A DNA stretch of 64,000 bases from Mesorhizobium sp. ZC-5 (GCF_025753855.1 NZ_JAOWPT010000003.1:1-64000), one strand, 5' to 3'. Counted from the first letter of the stretch, positions 27,766 to 38,340 are shown. The notes: generated by a model not told the origin, from the sequence alone. Numbers and translations are program-made.

Positions 27766-28149
27766 TCAGTCGAGCGGCTCGATATGGTCGCGGAAGAACG
27801 CGGCCGCCCCATCTTCATCGATCTCGCCGGCCGCAACCATCAGTACGAATTGTATGAGGTCGTCCTCATCAGCTTCAAGATTGACGCCATTGAAGTACAG
27901 GAATAGATCCGCTGCAGCTAATGCGGTCCGCTTGTTTCCGTCGACGAATGGATGATTTTTGGCGATACCGAACAAATATGCGGCGGCCAGGTCCGCGATG
28001 TCCGGGTCGCCATATGTTTCTTTTTGTTGAGGTCTGAAAAGGGCCGATTCCAGCATGCCTTCGTCTCGCACGCCAGCAGCTCCGCCGTGTAGGCGTAGCT
28101 GCTCCGCGTGGAGGGCTTCCACGAAATCGCGGGTATGGAAGTCGGTCAT
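27766..28149 (-). CDS. Death-on-curing (Doc) family toxin
   Basis: A 127-residue Fic/Doc-fold protein with the motif HPFVDGNKRTAL (H66 to R74). Doc enzymes phosphorylate EF-Tu and arrest translation. The motif here has the Lys of Doc and the Gly-Asn of Fic proteins. It is encoded downstream of, and overlapping by 4 bases (ATGA), an AbrB-type antitoxin, forming a two-gene type II toxin-antitoxin operon. The length is normal and no lesion is visible, so it should be active. Confidence 0.92.
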   Translation of the reverse strand: MTDFHTRDFVEALHAEQLRLHGGAAGVRDEGMLESALFRPQQKETYGDPDIADLAAAYLFGIAKNHPFVDGNKRTALAAADLFLYFNGVNLEADEDDLIQFVLMVAAGEIDEDGAAAFFRDHIEPLD

Positions 28150-28376
28150 TTCGCGAGTGCGCGATAGGTCTTTTCGTACTTCTTCATCCGCTCGCGCGCG
28201 ATCTTCATTTTCCGCTCGAACTCCTCCGGATCGTCCGAAGCACGGCGCAGCCGCAAGTCGTTACCGTCCTCGATGACAAGCAAGCGGTCACCCGACTTGA
28301 GGTTAAAACGCTCCAGCACCTCCTTGGGCAGGATGACGCCTTCGGAATTGCCGATTTTGCGCAAGGTGACATTCAT
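28146..28376 (-). CDS. AbrB/MazE-type antitoxin
   Basis: A 76-residue protein with an N-terminal swapped-hairpin DNA-binding domain (LRKIGNSEGVILPKEVLERF, GDRLLVIEDG) and a charged C-terminal helix (KMKIARERMKKYEKTYRAL) that would wrap the toxin. It neutralises the Doc toxin that follows and probably represses the operon through two palindromes just upstream. GGAGAG lies 6 bases before the ATG. Confidence 0.92.
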   Translation of the reverse strand: MNVTLRKIGNSEGVILPKEVLERFNLKSGDRLLVIEDGNDLRLRRASDDPEEFERKMKIARERMKKYEKTYRALAK

Positions 28377-28390
28377 AGCGGCTCTCCTAT

Positions 28391-28458
28391 GTTATAACAG
28401 ACGATATAACACGGAGGGTCCATGCGCGCAAGCGATGTTATTACATTTGTTCTAACAT
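28391..28458 (-). promoter_or_regulatory. Two palindromic operators of the toxin-antitoxin operon
   Basis: GTTATA...TATAAC (28391-28396 with 28405-28410) and ATGTTA...TAACAT (28435-28440 with 28453-28458), both with A+T-rich centres, lie 15-80 bases upstream of the antitoxin start. Tandem palindromes of this type are usual targets of AbrB/MazE antitoxin-toxin complexes. The assignment is from position and symmetry. Confidence 0.6.
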
Positions 28459-28660
28459 TAACTCCGACCGAAATTACAAGAGCTGCCTGCAAGCAGCCTT
28501 TCAGTCCATTTTTGACGATGGAGGAAGAGGGGGCATCTTTAGCTGGCGGCTGGATTTCTCTAAGGTAGTCTTCGCGACACAGGCTCATAGGATGTTCGAA
28601 TAGGCAGCAAATCGAACGCCCGATGTTGCATGCTGGTCGAGGTCAAGGCAGGGGATTTCA

Positions 28661-30283
28661 ATGAACAGGGTCAGTCTTTTCGACAAGTTGCTTGCGGTTC
28701 TCCTGCTCGGCATCGGCATAATGTGCTTCGCTAGATTGTACCTTTGGCTGAGCGGCGGCGGAATTGGTGCCTTGAGCGGTATTCTGGACGCCAGAATTTC
28801 TGTGGCGGTTTTTCTTGCGGCAGGTGTTGCCAGCCTGCTTGGAGCCGGACGGCTCTGGACCGGCGGAGGGTTGGATCGATCCGGTCAAGAAACTTCAAGC
28901 CGCGCGCCACTGTTCGGCAGGAACGTCGCGGTACGACCCGCGGGAAAGCCAATCTTGCGGTCTGTCTTCGCCGTTTTCCTGCTGGCCGCGCTCGTTGCAC
29001 TTGTTGCCGATCGTTTCGGCGCATCGCCTTTAATCGCGGAACAACTGGTCAATGAAGGGAGCGAGCCCGGGCCTGCGCCGAGCCAGCAGCAAAGCAGCGA
29101 GACCGGCCCGGTTACTTCGGTCGAGCCAGCGGCAGACGCCGCGCCAGCTGCGCCCGAACAGGCGCTCGCGCCGGAGCCGCCCGCCGGGCAGGAAGGGGTT
29201 GGCGGCACCAAAGCCATCGGGACGCCAAATCCAGCGGACGAGGCTTCATGGCCAGAACTTGTGCTTGCTCCGGAGTTGACCTCGCCACCAGAAATCACCG
29301 AGCAGCCCGAGACCGCCGCTCCGCCGGTACCGTCGCAGACCACCGTGCCGATGCCGCCGCCGGTTCAACTGCCGACGCAGCCTGATGGGCATCGCGATGC
29401 CGTCGTCTGGCTGTCTGTTTCGCCGGACGGGCACTCGATCATAAGCGCCAGCACCGATCATACGATCAAGCTGTGGGATATCGATGGAAAACGCCTGATT
29501 AGAACGCTTGGGACGCACAAGGACATGGCGCGAACGGCGCTTTTCCTCCCGAACGGAAAAAGCGCGCTGACGGCGGGCGACGACGGAGAGGTCGTGCTGA
29601 GGTCGGTTGCCGACGGTGCCGTGCTTCATGTTTTCTCGGCGCCAGAGCATGGCGGCGCCAACAAGCTGGCACTCTCGCCCGACGGGCGGCGCGCGGTGAG
29701 CGTTCACCGCGCCGGCACGGTCATCGTCTGGGACGTCGAAAACAGAACCGTGCTGCATGTGCTGACGGGTCACGACTGGTCGATCAGCGGCGTCGCCATC
29801 TCGCCGGACGCCACGCGGGCAATCAGCGGCAGTATCGACGGGACGCTGAAGCTCTGGGACATCGACAAGGGCAAGCTGTTGCGCAGCTGGCTCGGTCATG
29901 AGCGCGGCACCTACGGTGCGGTGTTCATGCCCGACGGGCGCCAGGTGCTGACGGGCAGCGGCGATTATACGATCAAGCTCTGGGATGTCGAAAGCGGTCG
30001 CGAAGTGCGGCGCTTCAACGGGCACTCCGGGACGGTCTACGTGCTGGCGCTCTCCGCAGACAGCAAACGCTTGCTGAGCGGTTCGCTGGATGGCACGGCG
30101 CGGCTCTGGGATGTCGACACCGGCAACGAGATAATGCAGTTCAGCGGACATGCCGGACCGGTCTATGCGGTGGCGTTCGACGCTGACGGCACAATCATCA
30201 CCGGCGGCAGGGATCGCACCATCAGGTTCTGGCCGGCCGGCGGCGGCGAAGCCATCGCCATGTTTCCCGGCGCGCCGGAGTAG
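28661..30283 (+). CDS. Membrane-anchored WD40 beta-propeller protein
   Basis: A 540-residue protein. Residues 1-130 contain about three hydrophobic segments (LLAVLLLGIGIMCFARLYL, ISVAVFLAAGVASLLGAG, VFAVFLLAALVALVA). Residues about 135-240 are a Pro/Ala/Glu-rich linker, and residues about 245-540 hold seven WD40 repeats, each ending in forms such as IKLWDID, VIVWDVE, LKLWDID, IKLWDVE and ARLWDVD; repeat 2 is degenerate. Seven repeats make one complete propeller, a protein-interaction platform. Whether the propeller is periplasmic or cytoplasmic is uncertain, since it depends on membrane topology. Function unknown. Convergent with mutB, 3 bases apart. Confidence 0.85.
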   Translation: MNRVSLFDKLLAVLLLGIGIMCFARLYLWLSGGGIGALSGILDARISVAVFLAAGVASLLGAGRLWTGGGLDRSGQETSSRAPLFGRNVAVRPAGKPILRSVFAVFLLAALVALVADRFGASPLIAEQLVNEGSEPGPAPSQQQSSETGPVTSVEPAADAAPAAPEQALAPEPPAGQEGVGGTKAIGTPNPADEASWPELVLAPELTSPPEITEQPETAAPPVPSQTTVPMPPPVQLPTQPDGHRDAVVWLSVSPDGHSIISASTDHTIKLWDIDGKRLIRTLGTHKDMARTALFLPNGKSALTAGDDGEVVLRSVADGAVLHVFSAPEHGGANKLALSPDGRRAVSVHRAGTVIVWDVENRTVLHVLTGHDWSISGVAISPDATRAISGSIDGTLKLWDIDKGKLLRSWLGHERGTYGAVFMPDGRQVLTGSGDYTIKLWDVESGREVRRFNGHSGTVYVLALSADSKRLLSGSLDGTARLWDVDTGNEIMQFSGHAGPVYAVAFDADGTIITGGRDRTIRFWPAGGGEAIAMFPGAPE

Positions 30284-30286
30284 GAC

Positions 30287-32413
30287 TCAGCGCCGGCCGA
30301 GCAGCCCGTCCATCAGCCGCTCTGCGGCTTCCGGAATGACCGTGCCGGGCGGAAAGATCTCGGCGGCGCCGGCGGCCAGCACGGCGTCGAAATCCTGCGG
30401 CGGGATGACGCCGCCGGCGACGATGACGATGTCGTCGCGGCCGAGTTTTTTCAGCGCGTCCTTGAGTTCCGGCACCAGCGTCAGGTGGCCGGCAGCCAGA
30501 GACGAGGCGCCGACGATGTGGACATCGTGCTCGGCGGCGAGCTTGGCGATCTCTTCGGGTGTCTGGAACATTGAGCCGACGGTCACATCGAAGCCGAGGT
30601 CGGCGAAAGCGGTCGCGATGACCTTCTGGCCGCGGTCGTGGCCGTCCTGGCCCATCTTGGCAACGAGGATACGCGGCTTGGCGCCGTTTCTGCGCTCGAA
30701 GGCATCAACCTTGTCCTGCACGCGATCGACAACCGGACTGTCGCCCAGTTCCTTGCGGTAAACGCCGGAGATGGTTTTTACCTCGGCCACATGGCGGCCG
30801 AAGGCCTTTTCCAGCGCCAGCGAGATTTCGCCGACGGTGGCGTTGGCGCGCGCGGCGCGAATGGCGAATTCCAACAGGTTTCCGTCACCGTGCGCGGCTT
30901 TTGTCAGCGCATCGAGCGCGCCTTCGACAGCGCCGACATCGCGGGTGCCCTTCAACTGCTGCAGTTTGGACAGTTGCCGGGCGCGGACTTCGGCGTTGTC
31001 GATCTTCAGCACATCGATTTCCATGTCAGTTTCCGGCTTGAAGGCATTGATGCCGATCATCGGCTGCTCGCCGCTGTCGATGCGCGCCTGCGTGCGGGCA
31101 GCGGCTTCCTCGATGCGCAGCTTCGGGATGCCCTTTTCGATCGCCGCGGCCATGCCGCCCAGGCTCTCGACCTCCTCGATGTGCTGCATGGCGCGCACGG
31201 CCAGATCGTGGGTCAGGCGTTCGACAAAGGCCGAACCGCCCCACGGATCGATCATCCGGGTGGTGCCGGATTCCTTCTGCAGGATGAGCTGTGTGTTGCG
31301 GGCGATGCGCGCCGAATGGTCGGTGGGCAGCGCCAGTGCCTCGTCGAAGGCATTGGTGTGCAGTGACTGCGTGCCCCCTTGAGTCGCCGCCATCGCCTCG
31401 ATCATGGTGCGCATGATGTTGTTGTAGGGATCCTGCGCGGTAAGCGACCAGCCGGAGGTTTGCGTGTGCGCGCGCAGTGCCAGCGACTTCTCGCTTTTGG
31501 GCGAAAAGTTCTTCTGCATCAGGGCCGCCCACAGAAGACGTCCGGCCCGCTGCTTTGCCACTTCCATGAAGAAGTTCATGCCGGCGTTCCAGAAGAAGGA
31601 AAGACGCGGCGCAAACTTGTCGACGTCCAGCCCGGCGGCAACGCCCGCCCGGACATATTCGATGCCGTCGGCGATGGTGTAGGCGAGTTCGAGGTCGACG
31701 GTCGCCCCGGCTTCCTGGATATGATAGCCGGAGATCGAGATCGAGTTGAACTTCGGCATGTGCTGCGACGTGTAGGCGAAGATGTCGGAGATGATCCGCA
31801 TCGAGGGCTTCGGCGGATAGATGTAGGTGTTCCGCACCATGAACTCTTTGAGGATATCGTTCTGGATGGTGCCGGCGAGATCCTTCAGCGCTACACCCTG
31901 TTCCTCGCCGGCGACGACGTAAAGCGCCAGGATCGGCAGAACGGCGCCATTCATGGTCATGGAGACCGTCATTTCGCCGAGCGGGATCCCCTCGAAGAGC
32001 TGGCGCATGTCGAGAATGGAATCGATGGCCACGCCGGCCATGCCGACATCGCCGGCGACGCGCAGATGGTCGCTGTCGTAGCCGCGGTGGGTTGCCAGGT
32101 CGAAGGCGACCGAAAGGCCTTTCTGGCCGGCGGTAAGGTTGCGGCGATAGAAGGCGTTGGATTCCTCGGCCGTCGAAAAGCCCGCATACTGACGGATCGT
32201 CCAGGGTTGCTGGACATACATGGTCGGGTAGGGCCCGCGGATGAAGGGCGCCACGCCCGGCCAGGTGTCGAGGAACGGCACGCCTTCCAGGTCGGCTTCG
32301 CCATAAAGGCGCTTGACGGCAATGCCTTCCGGCGTCTGCCAGATATCTGTTCCAGCCTTTGCCTGCCCGGCCTTCGGATCGGACCAGGCAATCGTCGAAA
32401 AGTCCGGGATCAT
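30287..32413 (-). CDS. mutB: Methylmalonyl-CoA mutase, large (catalytic) subunit
   Basis: A 708-residue adenosylcobalamin enzyme that interconverts (R)-methylmalonyl-CoA and succinyl-CoA. The N-terminal TIM barrel (residues about 1-560) has [20 protein letters not shown]; the C-terminal cobalamin domain carries the base-off motif MGQDGHDRG with the cobalt-ligating histidine. The start ATG 32413 overlaps the mutA stop by ATGA. The protein ends in LLGRR. It serves propionate, branched-chain amino acid and odd-chain catabolism. No meaB or methylmalonyl-CoA epimerase is seen next to it. Confidence 0.96.
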   Translation of the reverse strand: MIPDFSTIAWSDPKAGQAKAGTDIWQTPEGIAVKRLYGEADLEGVPFLDTWPGVAPFIRGPYPTMYVQQPWTIRQYAGFSTAEESNAFYRRNLTAGQKGLSVAFDLATHRGYDSDHLRVAGDVGMAGVAIDSILDMRQLFEGIPLGEMTVSMTMNGAVLPILALYVVAGEEQGVALKDLAGTIQNDILKEFMVRNTYIYPPKPSMRIISDIFAYTSQHMPKFNSISISGYHIQEAGATVDLELAYTIADGIEYVRAGVAAGLDVDKFAPRLSFFWNAGMNFFMEVAKQRAGRLLWAALMQKNFSPKSEKSLALRAHTQTSGWSLTAQDPYNNIMRTMIEAMAATQGGTQSLHTNAFDEALALPTDHSARIARNTQLILQKESGTTRMIDPWGGSAFVERLTHDLAVRAMQHIEEVESLGGMAAAIEKGIPKLRIEEAAARTQARIDSGEQPMIGINAFKPETDMEIDVLKIDNAEVRARQLSKLQQLKGTRDVGAVEGALDALTKAAHGDGNLLEFAIRAARANATVGEISLALEKAFGRHVAEVKTISGVYRKELGDSPVVDRVQDKVDAFERRNGAKPRILVAKMGQDGHDRGQKVIATAFADLGFDVTVGSMFQTPEEIAKLAAEHDVHIVGASSLAAGHLTLVPELKDALKKLGRDDIVIVAGGVIPPQDFDAVLAAGAAEIFPPGTVIPEAAERLMDGLLGRR

Positions 32414-33852
32414 TTCCGCCCTTCGATCGACTGATCGATGCGGACGGGCGGCAGGCTCTCGCACGAAACCGCGCCTTCGTCGGCGATGATGCGCGGCTCG
32501 GCCGGCAAGGTCACGACCGGGCGTTCCGCCTTCATTGGATAGAGCGTCGTCCCGATCAGCGTCCGCTTGCCGCTTCGGTAGGCATCGGCGCGTGCCTCGC
32601 GCGCCGTGCGGACGCGCGCCTGGATCTTGCCGTCGGCAAGGCTTTTGAGGGCGCCGCCTTCGCTCTCGATCTTCTGGAATTCCGACCACGCGGCTTCGCA
32701 GAGCGAATCCGTCAGCGCCTCGATGCTGCCCGAACCGGCGGCCGGATCGGCGACGAAATCGATGCGGCTCTCGCCTTCCATGACCAGCAGCGTGTTGCGG
32801 GCAACACGCCGGGCAAACGGGTCGGGAAGGCCATGCGCGACCGTATAGGGCAAGATCGAAATGGAATCGGCCCCGGCGGTAGCGGCGGCAAAGCCGGCGA
32901 TCGTCGTCCGCAGGATGTTGGTCTCCGGGTCGTTCCTGGTCATCATGCGGTAGGAGGTTTCCGCGTGGATGATCGCCGGGGAGGGCTGGATCGAACAGGC
33001 TTCCTGCGCCTTCGCCCAGAGTTTGCGCATGGCGCGGACCTTTGCCATCGAAAGAAACTGGTCCTGATCGACACTGAGTGCAAAGCCGATGTGGGGAGCC
33101 GCGTAGACAAGCGCCTGGCGCGCCTCCTCGAACATCCTCAGATGCGAAACCGAGGAGGCGAGCATGATGCCGAGTTCCTGGCCCTCGGTGGCGCCGGCAT
33201 TGTGGAAGACGCGGCCATCGGCTTCAAGCAGCACGCCGGGAACGCCAAGCGCGAAGAAGTGGGCCAGCGATTGCGGCATCGATGCCCGTAGCGCCTCGAT
33301 CGACATGCGCAGCCGGCCGGTGCCGGCGAACACCGCCGCGGGATCGATGCCGAAAGACAAACTGAGCTTCGAAGGGTCGACGCGAAGTCTGTTCAACAGG
33401 GCCACCAGCCAGTCGGCGGTGCCGCGGCTCTGCGGATGCGCGTCGATACGCAGATAGGTGCTGTCGAGGGGAATTCCTTCGAGCGCCGTCGACATCGCTT
33501 CGGGGGTAGCCGGAAGCCCGTAGCCGAAGGCATTCGGAGCACCCTCGAACACCAGCGAGAGGCCGGTTGCGCCTTGCGCGATGTCCTCGCGCGCCTGGGC
33601 GTTGGCGCGGACCGGATCGGGATCGTCGAGGCGCTGGGTGATCGCGCCATGTTCGGCCGGATCGGCACGTAGCACCGGACGGGCACCGGCGGATCGCCCC
33701 ACGAGCGGATCGATGCGCATACCGTCATCCGTCCGCGATGCCAGCGTCTGCTCGAAATCGGCGCCGGCAAGGGCCTTTTCGGCAAGCGCCCGCCAGCGGC
33801 CCTGGTCAAAGGCCGGAAAAACTGTGTCCTTGAATACCGCGCCGGCGTCCAT
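32410..33852 (-). CDS. mutA: Methylmalonyl-CoA mutase, small subunit
   Basis: A 480-residue homologue of the TIM-barrel half of the mutase (blocks [51 protein letters not shown]). It lacks the DGHDRG cobalamin motif, as expected for the non-catalytic subunit, and is shorter than the roughly 620-residue small subunits of Propionibacterium because most of the degenerate C-terminal domain is missing. AGGAGG sits 4 bases before ATG 33852; an ATG at 33855 is too close to it. It is the first gene of the mutAB pair. Confidence 0.9.
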   Translation of the reverse strand: MDAGAVFKDTVFPAFDQGRWRALAEKALAGADFEQTLASRTDDGMRIDPLVGRSAGARPVLRADPAEHGAITQRLDDPDPVRANAQAREDIAQGATGLSLVFEGAPNAFGYGLPATPEAMSTALEGIPLDSTYLRIDAHPQSRGTADWLVALLNRLRVDPSKLSLSFGIDPAAVFAGTGRLRMSIEALRASMPQSLAHFFALGVPGVLLEADGRVFHNAGATEGQELGIMLASSVSHLRMFEEARQALVYAAPHIGFALSVDQDQFLSMAKVRAMRKLWAKAQEACSIQPSPAIIHAETSYRMMTRNDPETNILRTTIAGFAAATAGADSISILPYTVAHGLPDPFARRVARNTLLVMEGESRIDFVADPAAGSGSIEALTDSLCEAAWSEFQKIESEGGALKSLADGKIQARVRTAREARADAYRSGKRTLIGTTLYPMKAERPVVTLPAEPRIIADEGAVSCESLPPVRIDQSIEGRK

Positions 33853-34071
33853 CATTCCTCCTCGAAACCAGCCGCGTTCGTCCTGGGCACGAACTCATCA
33901 CGATATCGATTGCCAAAGGTGAGCCCCATCCGCAACCCTCGCGAGGCATTTTTTAGCGCAACGCAATTTTCCAGCGCGCCATTGTCGCATCGAAACGCCG
34001 TCTCTATACCAAGTGCGGTGCGCCTTTGCCGCACCATAACAGATAAAACCACTTCGCCGGAGATCCAGTCC

Positions 34072-35631
34072 ATGGCAGACGAAAGCAGCATCTTCATCGG
34101 AGCGAGCCGAAAGCCGGACGACAGCTATCAGGGGCCGGAAGAGCTGTTGCTGAAGTACGGCAACCGTCATGGCCTGGTCACCGGCGCCACCGGTACCGGC
34201 AAGACGGTTTCGCTGCAGGTGCTGGCCGAAGGTTTTTCCAACGCCGGCGTGCCGGTGTTCGCAGCCGACATCAAGGGCGATCTTTCCGGCATCGCGGCCA
34301 TGGGCGAGGCCAAGGATTTCCTTGTCGCGCGCGCCGAGCAGGTGAAGCTCGATCCTTACGAATTCCAGGAATTTCCAGTGATCTTCTGGGACCTCTTCGG
34401 CGAGAAGGGGCATCCCATACGCGCTACCGTTTCCGAGATGGGGCCACTGCTTCTGTCGCGCCTGATGAACCTGACCGATGCGCAGGAAGGCGTCATGAAC
34501 ATCGCCTTCAAGATCGCCGATGAGGAAGGGCTGCTGCTGCTCGACATGAAGGACCTGCAGTCGCTGCTGGCCAACATCGCCGGCCGCGCCGACGAAATTT
34601 CCTCGCGCTACGGCAATGTGACGAAACCGTCGGTCGGCGCGATCCAACGCACTTTGCTGGTGCTCGAGCAGCAGGGCGGCAACTTCTTCTTCGGCGAGCC
34701 GGCGCTCAACATCGCCGACCTGATGCGCACGACGCGCGACGGCCGCGGTGCGGTCAGCATCCTGGCCGCCGAAAAGCTGATGATGAACCCGCGCCTCTAC
34801 GCGACGTTCCTTTTGTGGCTGATGTCCGAACTGTTCGAGCAGCTTCCGGAAATCGGCGACCCGGATAAGCCGAAGCTCGTCTTCTTCTTCGACGAGGCGC
34901 ACCTGCTGTTCACCGACGCGCCGAAGGCGCTGGTCGACCGCGTCGAACAGGTGGTGCGGCTGATTCGCTCGAAGGGCGTCGGCGTCTATTTTGTCACCCA
35001 GAATCCGCTCGACGTGCCGGAGACGGTACTTGCGCAACTCGGCAACCGCGTGCAGCACGCGCTGCGCGCCTACACGCCGCGCGAGCAGAAGGCGGTGCGG
35101 ACCGCAGCCGATACGTTCCGGGCGAACCCCGATTTCGATTGCGCCGAGGCGATCACCAAGCTCGGCACGGGCGAAGCGCTCATCTCGACGCTGGAGGAGA
35201 AGGGCGTGCCGTCCATCGTGCAGCGCACATTGGTCAGGCCGCCGGCTTCACGGCTGGGGCCGATCACCGATGCCGAGCGCTCCAAAATCATCGCTGAAAG
35301 CCCGGTTACCGGGCAATACGACAAGACCGTCGATCGCGAATCAGCGTTCGAGACCTTGCAGAAGCGTGCCGCTGACAAGGCGCAGGCCGAGCAGCAGGCC
35401 CAGGAGGCCGAGCCGGCCGACAGCGGCCGCACGCGCTGGACGATTCCGGGCTTTGGCGACGATGCCGCCCCGACCACCCGTACCACCGGCCGCGCGGCGC
35501 CACGGCCGCGCGCATCCAACCGCCAGACGGTTGCCGAAGCGGCGATCAAATCGGTGGTTCGCTCGGTCGGATCGTCGGTTGGCCGCGCGCTGGTGCGGGG
35601 GATACTAGGGAGCCTGAAGAAGGGATTTTGA
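34072..35631 (+). CDS. HerA/DUF853-type helicase-like ATPase
   Basis: A 519-residue P-loop ATPase. Walker A is GATGTGKT (38-45) and Walker B is [12 protein letters not shown] (D274, E275). An ADIKGDLSG block follows the P-loop, and the C-terminus is Arg/Ala-rich with a conserved [18 protein letters not shown] tail in short form. It belongs to the DUF853/HerA-C-terminal family of VirD4/FtsK-like motor ATPases, whose cellular role is not settled. It stands alone, divergent from mutAB. Confidence 0.9.
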   Translation: MADESSIFIGASRKPDDSYQGPEELLLKYGNRHGLVTGATGTGKTVSLQVLAEGFSNAGVPVFAADIKGDLSGIAAMGEAKDFLVARAEQVKLDPYEFQEFPVIFWDLFGEKGHPIRATVSEMGPLLLSRLMNLTDAQEGVMNIAFKIADEEGLLLLDMKDLQSLLANIAGRADEISSRYGNVTKPSVGAIQRTLLVLEQQGGNFFFGEPALNIADLMRTTRDGRGAVSILAAEKLMMNPRLYATFLLWLMSELFEQLPEIGDPDKPKLVFFFDEAHLLFTDAPKALVDRVEQVVRLIRSKGVGVYFVTQNPLDVPETVLAQLGNRVQHALRAYTPREQKAVRTAADTFRANPDFDCAEAITKLGTGEALISTLEEKGVPSIVQRTLVRPPASRLGPITDAERSKIIAESPVTGQYDKTVDRESAFETLQKRAADKAQAEQQAQEAEPADSGRTRWTIPGFGDDAAPTTRTTGRAAPRPRASNRQTVAEAAIKSVVRSVGSSVGRALVRGILGSLKKGF

Positions 35632-35712
35632 GGTGGCGGTCAGCTTGCGGGCGAAATCGCGCCGGAAGTTCTCCAGCGGCCTGTAAACGCTGCGATGCCT
35701 CATCATCGTGGA

Positions 35713-35756
35713 TGTTCCAACAGTTTGGATGAAAACCCGGCCGAACTGTTGGAACA
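35713..35756. repeat. 13-bp inverted repeat between herA-like and L,D-transpeptidase genes
   Basis: TGTTCCAACAGTT (35713-35725) pairs with AACTGTTGGAACA (35744-35756) over an 18-base loop. It sits between two convergent genes, 12 bases past the stop side of the transpeptidase, and could terminate either transcript, but there is no T-tract. Confidence 0.6.
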
Positions 35757-35767
35757 GGGCTCGTGCG

Positions 35768-36478
35768 TCAGTAGACGACGATCGGCGTCTTGTTCGGGAC
35801 GCGGTTGTAAAGATCCATGACGTCCTGGTTGATCATGCGAACGCAGCCGGACGACACCGATTTTCCGATGGTCCACCATTCCGGCGAGCCATGGATGCGG
35901 TAGAGCGTGTCCTCGCCGTTCTGGAAGATATACAGCGCCCGCGAGCCAAGCGGGTTCTTGAGGCCGGGCTGCATGCCGCCATTGGCGACGCTGTATTTCT
36001 CCAGTTCCGGCTGCCTGGCGATCATCTCGTCCGGAACTTTCCAGGTCGGCCACTTTTTTTTCCATTGAACGACTGCGCGTCCCGACCATGCGAAGCCGGC
36101 GCGACCGAGGCCGACGCCGTAGCGGATCGCCTCGCCGGAGGGGCGAACCAGGTAAAGGAAGTGGGCCTGCGTATCGACGACGATGGTGCCGGGCATTTCG
36201 CCGGTCGGGTCCTGCACGATCTGGCGGAGGTACCTGCGATCGATCTTGTTGACCGGGATCGCCGGCAGTTCGTAGCCTTCGTCGAAAACGGAAGCGTACA
36301 TCTGGTCGTAGCCGCTGAGCCGTGGCTCCTGCGGGATGGGCTCGCGGTCCGTGTAATCGGGAAGCCTCTCGCCGACCGTGGTGCAGGCTGAAAGTGCGGC
36401 TGAGGCGGCGACTGCGCTGGAGGCCGTAAGAAACTGACGCCGGCTGAAACCGACGGATGCTTTTGAAATTCCGGGCAT
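35768..36478 (-). CDS. L,D-transpeptidase (YkuD/ErfK family) lipoprotein
   Basis: A 236-residue exported enzyme. A twin-arginine motif (SRRQFL, 12-17) and a lipobox LSAC (C32) suggest Tat export and lipid anchoring. The YkuD catalytic region is HGS (H196) through SSGCVRM (C212). These enzymes make 3-3 peptidoglycan cross-links or attach proteins to peptidoglycan; rhizobia encode many paralogues. It is a monocistronic gene. Confidence 0.92.
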   Translation of the reverse strand: MPGISKASVGFSRRQFLTASSAVAASAALSACTTVGERLPDYTDREPIPQEPRLSGYDQMYASVFDEGYELPAIPVNKIDRRYLRQIVQDPTGEMPGTIVVDTQAHFLYLVRPSGEAIRYGVGLGRAGFAWSGRAVVQWKKKWPTWKVPDEMIARQPELEKYSVANGGMQPGLKNPLGSRALYIFQNGEDTLYRIHGSPEWWTIGKSVSSGCVRMINQDVMDLYNRVPNKTPIVVY

Positions 36479-36657
36479 TTTATCCTGCTTGGCGTATTAC
36501 TGAAGAACTACTGAACGCCCGGAATTCCGTGCGCCCTCCCTCCCGTGACACGGGTGGAGATAGGGTGTCCGAATCTGGCCTCAAGTTGGACAAACAATGG
36601 CGAAGCCGTGACCGCACCGAGTTGTGACATTTGCGCCACGCCGTGTTGGCAGGGCTT

Positions 36658-37320
36658 TCACCCGGCGATTAGCAGTCCTTCCAGTGAAGGAAGAATTAAG
36701 GCCGGGGACAGGTCGCGATACTCGTCTGGCTGGCCGGTACGGTTGATCCAGACGGTGCGAAAGCCGAATTTCGTGGCGCCGGCGATGTCCCAGCGGTTGG
36801 AGGACTGGAAGGAAACCGCAGCCGGATAAAGCCGCCAGCCGGTGGTCACCAGATCGTAGACGGATGGGTCCGTCTTGAAGCGTTTGACGCTGTCGACCGA
36901 GATAACCTCGTCGATCACGTTATCGAGAGCGGCCGACCGGACGGCTGCCTCGAGCATTGCCGGCGAGCCGTTCGAAAGGATCGCAAGGCGGGCGCCGTCG
37001 GCCTTCAGGGCCTTGAGGACCGCCGGCACCTCGGGATAGCAATCGAGGTGCCAATAGGCATCGAGCAGTTTTTCGCGCAACGCGGGGTCGACCGACGGCA
37101 CCTTGCTGAACGCGAAATCGAGCGCCTGTTCGGTCAGTTGCCAGAAATCAGCATAAGCATCCATCAGGGTGCGGACCCAGGAATATTCGAGCTGCTTGGC
37201 GCGCCAGATTTCGGAGAAAAACTGGCCGTCGGGGCCGATTTCATCGGCGTGACGCCTTACCGCCGCGTGGACATCGAACAGAGTGCCGTAGGCGTCGAAG
37301 ACATAAGCCGCGTGGCGCAT
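36658..37320 (-). CDS. (S)-2-haloacid dehalogenase, type II
   Basis: A 220-residue HAD enzyme with motif I FDAYGTLFD (nucleophilic aspartate at the N-terminus), ILSNGSPAML, the lysine in KRFKTDPSVY, and SSNRWDIAGA, which matches the SSNxWD signature of haloacid dehalogenases. It hydrolyses 2-haloalkanoates to 2-hydroxy acids with inversion. ATG 37320 has GAGGGAA upstream. It is a much better match to true dehalogenases than the HAD gene at 7544. Confidence 0.92.
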   Translation of the reverse strand: MRHAAYVFDAYGTLFDVHAAVRRHADEIGPDGQFFSEIWRAKQLEYSWVRTLMDAYADFWQLTEQALDFAFSKVPSVDPALREKLLDAYWHLDCYPEVPAVLKALKADGARLAILSNGSPAMLEAAVRSAALDNVIDEVISVDSVKRFKTDPSVYDLVTTGWRLYPAAVSFQSSNRWDIAGATKFGFRTVWINRTGQPDEYRDLSPALILPSLEGLLIAG

Positions 37321-37461
37321 CGATTCCCTCGTTTCTTCAGGCAGTTCATCGCAACCGCAGGGTGCGGTCAAGAACGGCCTGGCCCAAGTTTTGCCAGTTG
37401 ACCTCTGCCGTCAAAGTCTTTTCGATGGCGCCGGAAGAAACATCTGCGAATGGAATAGTTG

Positions 37462-38340
37462 ATGACTTTGGCGACTGCGGCAGAAACGGCAACCTGGACC
37501 TTCGTCGATGGCGACTGGTACGAGGGCAACGTGGCGCTGATCGGACCGCGTTCGCATGCGATGTGGCTTGGCTCCAGCGTTTTCGACGGCGGCCGCTGGT
37601 TCGAAGGCGTGGCCCCCGATCTTGATCGCCATTCGGCACGCGTCAACGCTTCGGCGGTCGCGCTCGGCCTGCAGCCGACCAAGACGGTCGACGAGATCGT
37701 CGGCCTGACCTGGGAGGGCCTGAAGAAATTCGACGGCAAGACCGCGGTTTATATCAGGCCAATGTATTGGGCCGAGCATGGCGGCTACATGGGAGTGCCG
37801 GCCGAACCATCGTCGACGCGCTTCTGCCTCTGCCTCTACGAATCGCCGATGATTTCGCCGGCCGGGTTTTCGGTGACCGTGTCGCCGTTTCGCCGGCCGT
37901 CGATCGAGACGGCGCCGACAAACGCCAAGGCCGGCTGCCTTTATCCCAACAACGGCCGCGCCATACTTGAAGCGAAGGCACGCGGCTTCGACAACGCGCT
38001 CGTGCTCGACATGCTGGGAAATGTCGCTGAAACAGGCACTTCCAACATTTTCCTCGTCAAGGACGGGCATATTTCGACGCCGGCGGCAAATGGTTCGTTT
38101 CTGTCCGGGATCACCCGCTCGCGAACCATTTCGCTGCTCGGCGACTACGGCTTCAGGACCACCGAACGGACGCTCTCGGTGCAGGATTTCCTCGAGGCCG
38201 ACGAGATTTTCTCCACCGGCAACCATTCGAAGGTGGTTCCGGTAACGCGCATCGAGGGCCGCGATCTCCAGCCTGGATCCGTGGCCAAGCGCGCCCGGGA
38301 ACTTTATTGGGACTGGGCGCATTCGACTTCCGCCGGGTGA
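37462..38340 (+). CDS. Class IV aminotransferase (branched-chain amino acid aminotransferase-like)
   Basis: A 292-residue PLP enzyme of fold type IV. The Schiff-base lysine is in PTNAKAGCLYPNN (K156), the PLP-binding region is VAETGTSNIF with E190, and the GDWYEGNVALIGPRSHAMW block follows the N-terminus. It is probably ilvE-like, transaminating branched-chain 2-oxo acids, though D-amino acid and aminodeoxychorismate lyase relatives share these motifs. The start is ATG 37462, with a TTG at 37459 as alternative. Divergent from the dehalogenase. Confidence 0.9.
   Translation: MTLATAAETATWTFVDGDWYEGNVALIGPRSHAMWLGSSVFDGGRWFEGVAPDLDRHSARVNASAVALGLQPTKTVDEIVGLTWEGLKKFDGKTAVYIRPMYWAEHGGYMGVPAEPSSTRFCLCLYESPMISPAGFSVTVSPFRRPSIETAPTNAKAGCLYPNNGRAILEAKARGFDNALVLDMLGNVAETGTSNIFLVKDGHISTPAANGSFLSGITRSRTISLLGDYGFRTTERTLSVQDFLEADEIFSTGNHSKVVPVTRIEGRDLQPGSVAKRARELYWDWAHSTSAG

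Noticed and set aside
28373-28588. Minus-strand frame of 71 codons upstream of the antitoxin
   Set aside because: It crosses the two operator palindromes, has no ribosome site and ends in the antitoxin leader.
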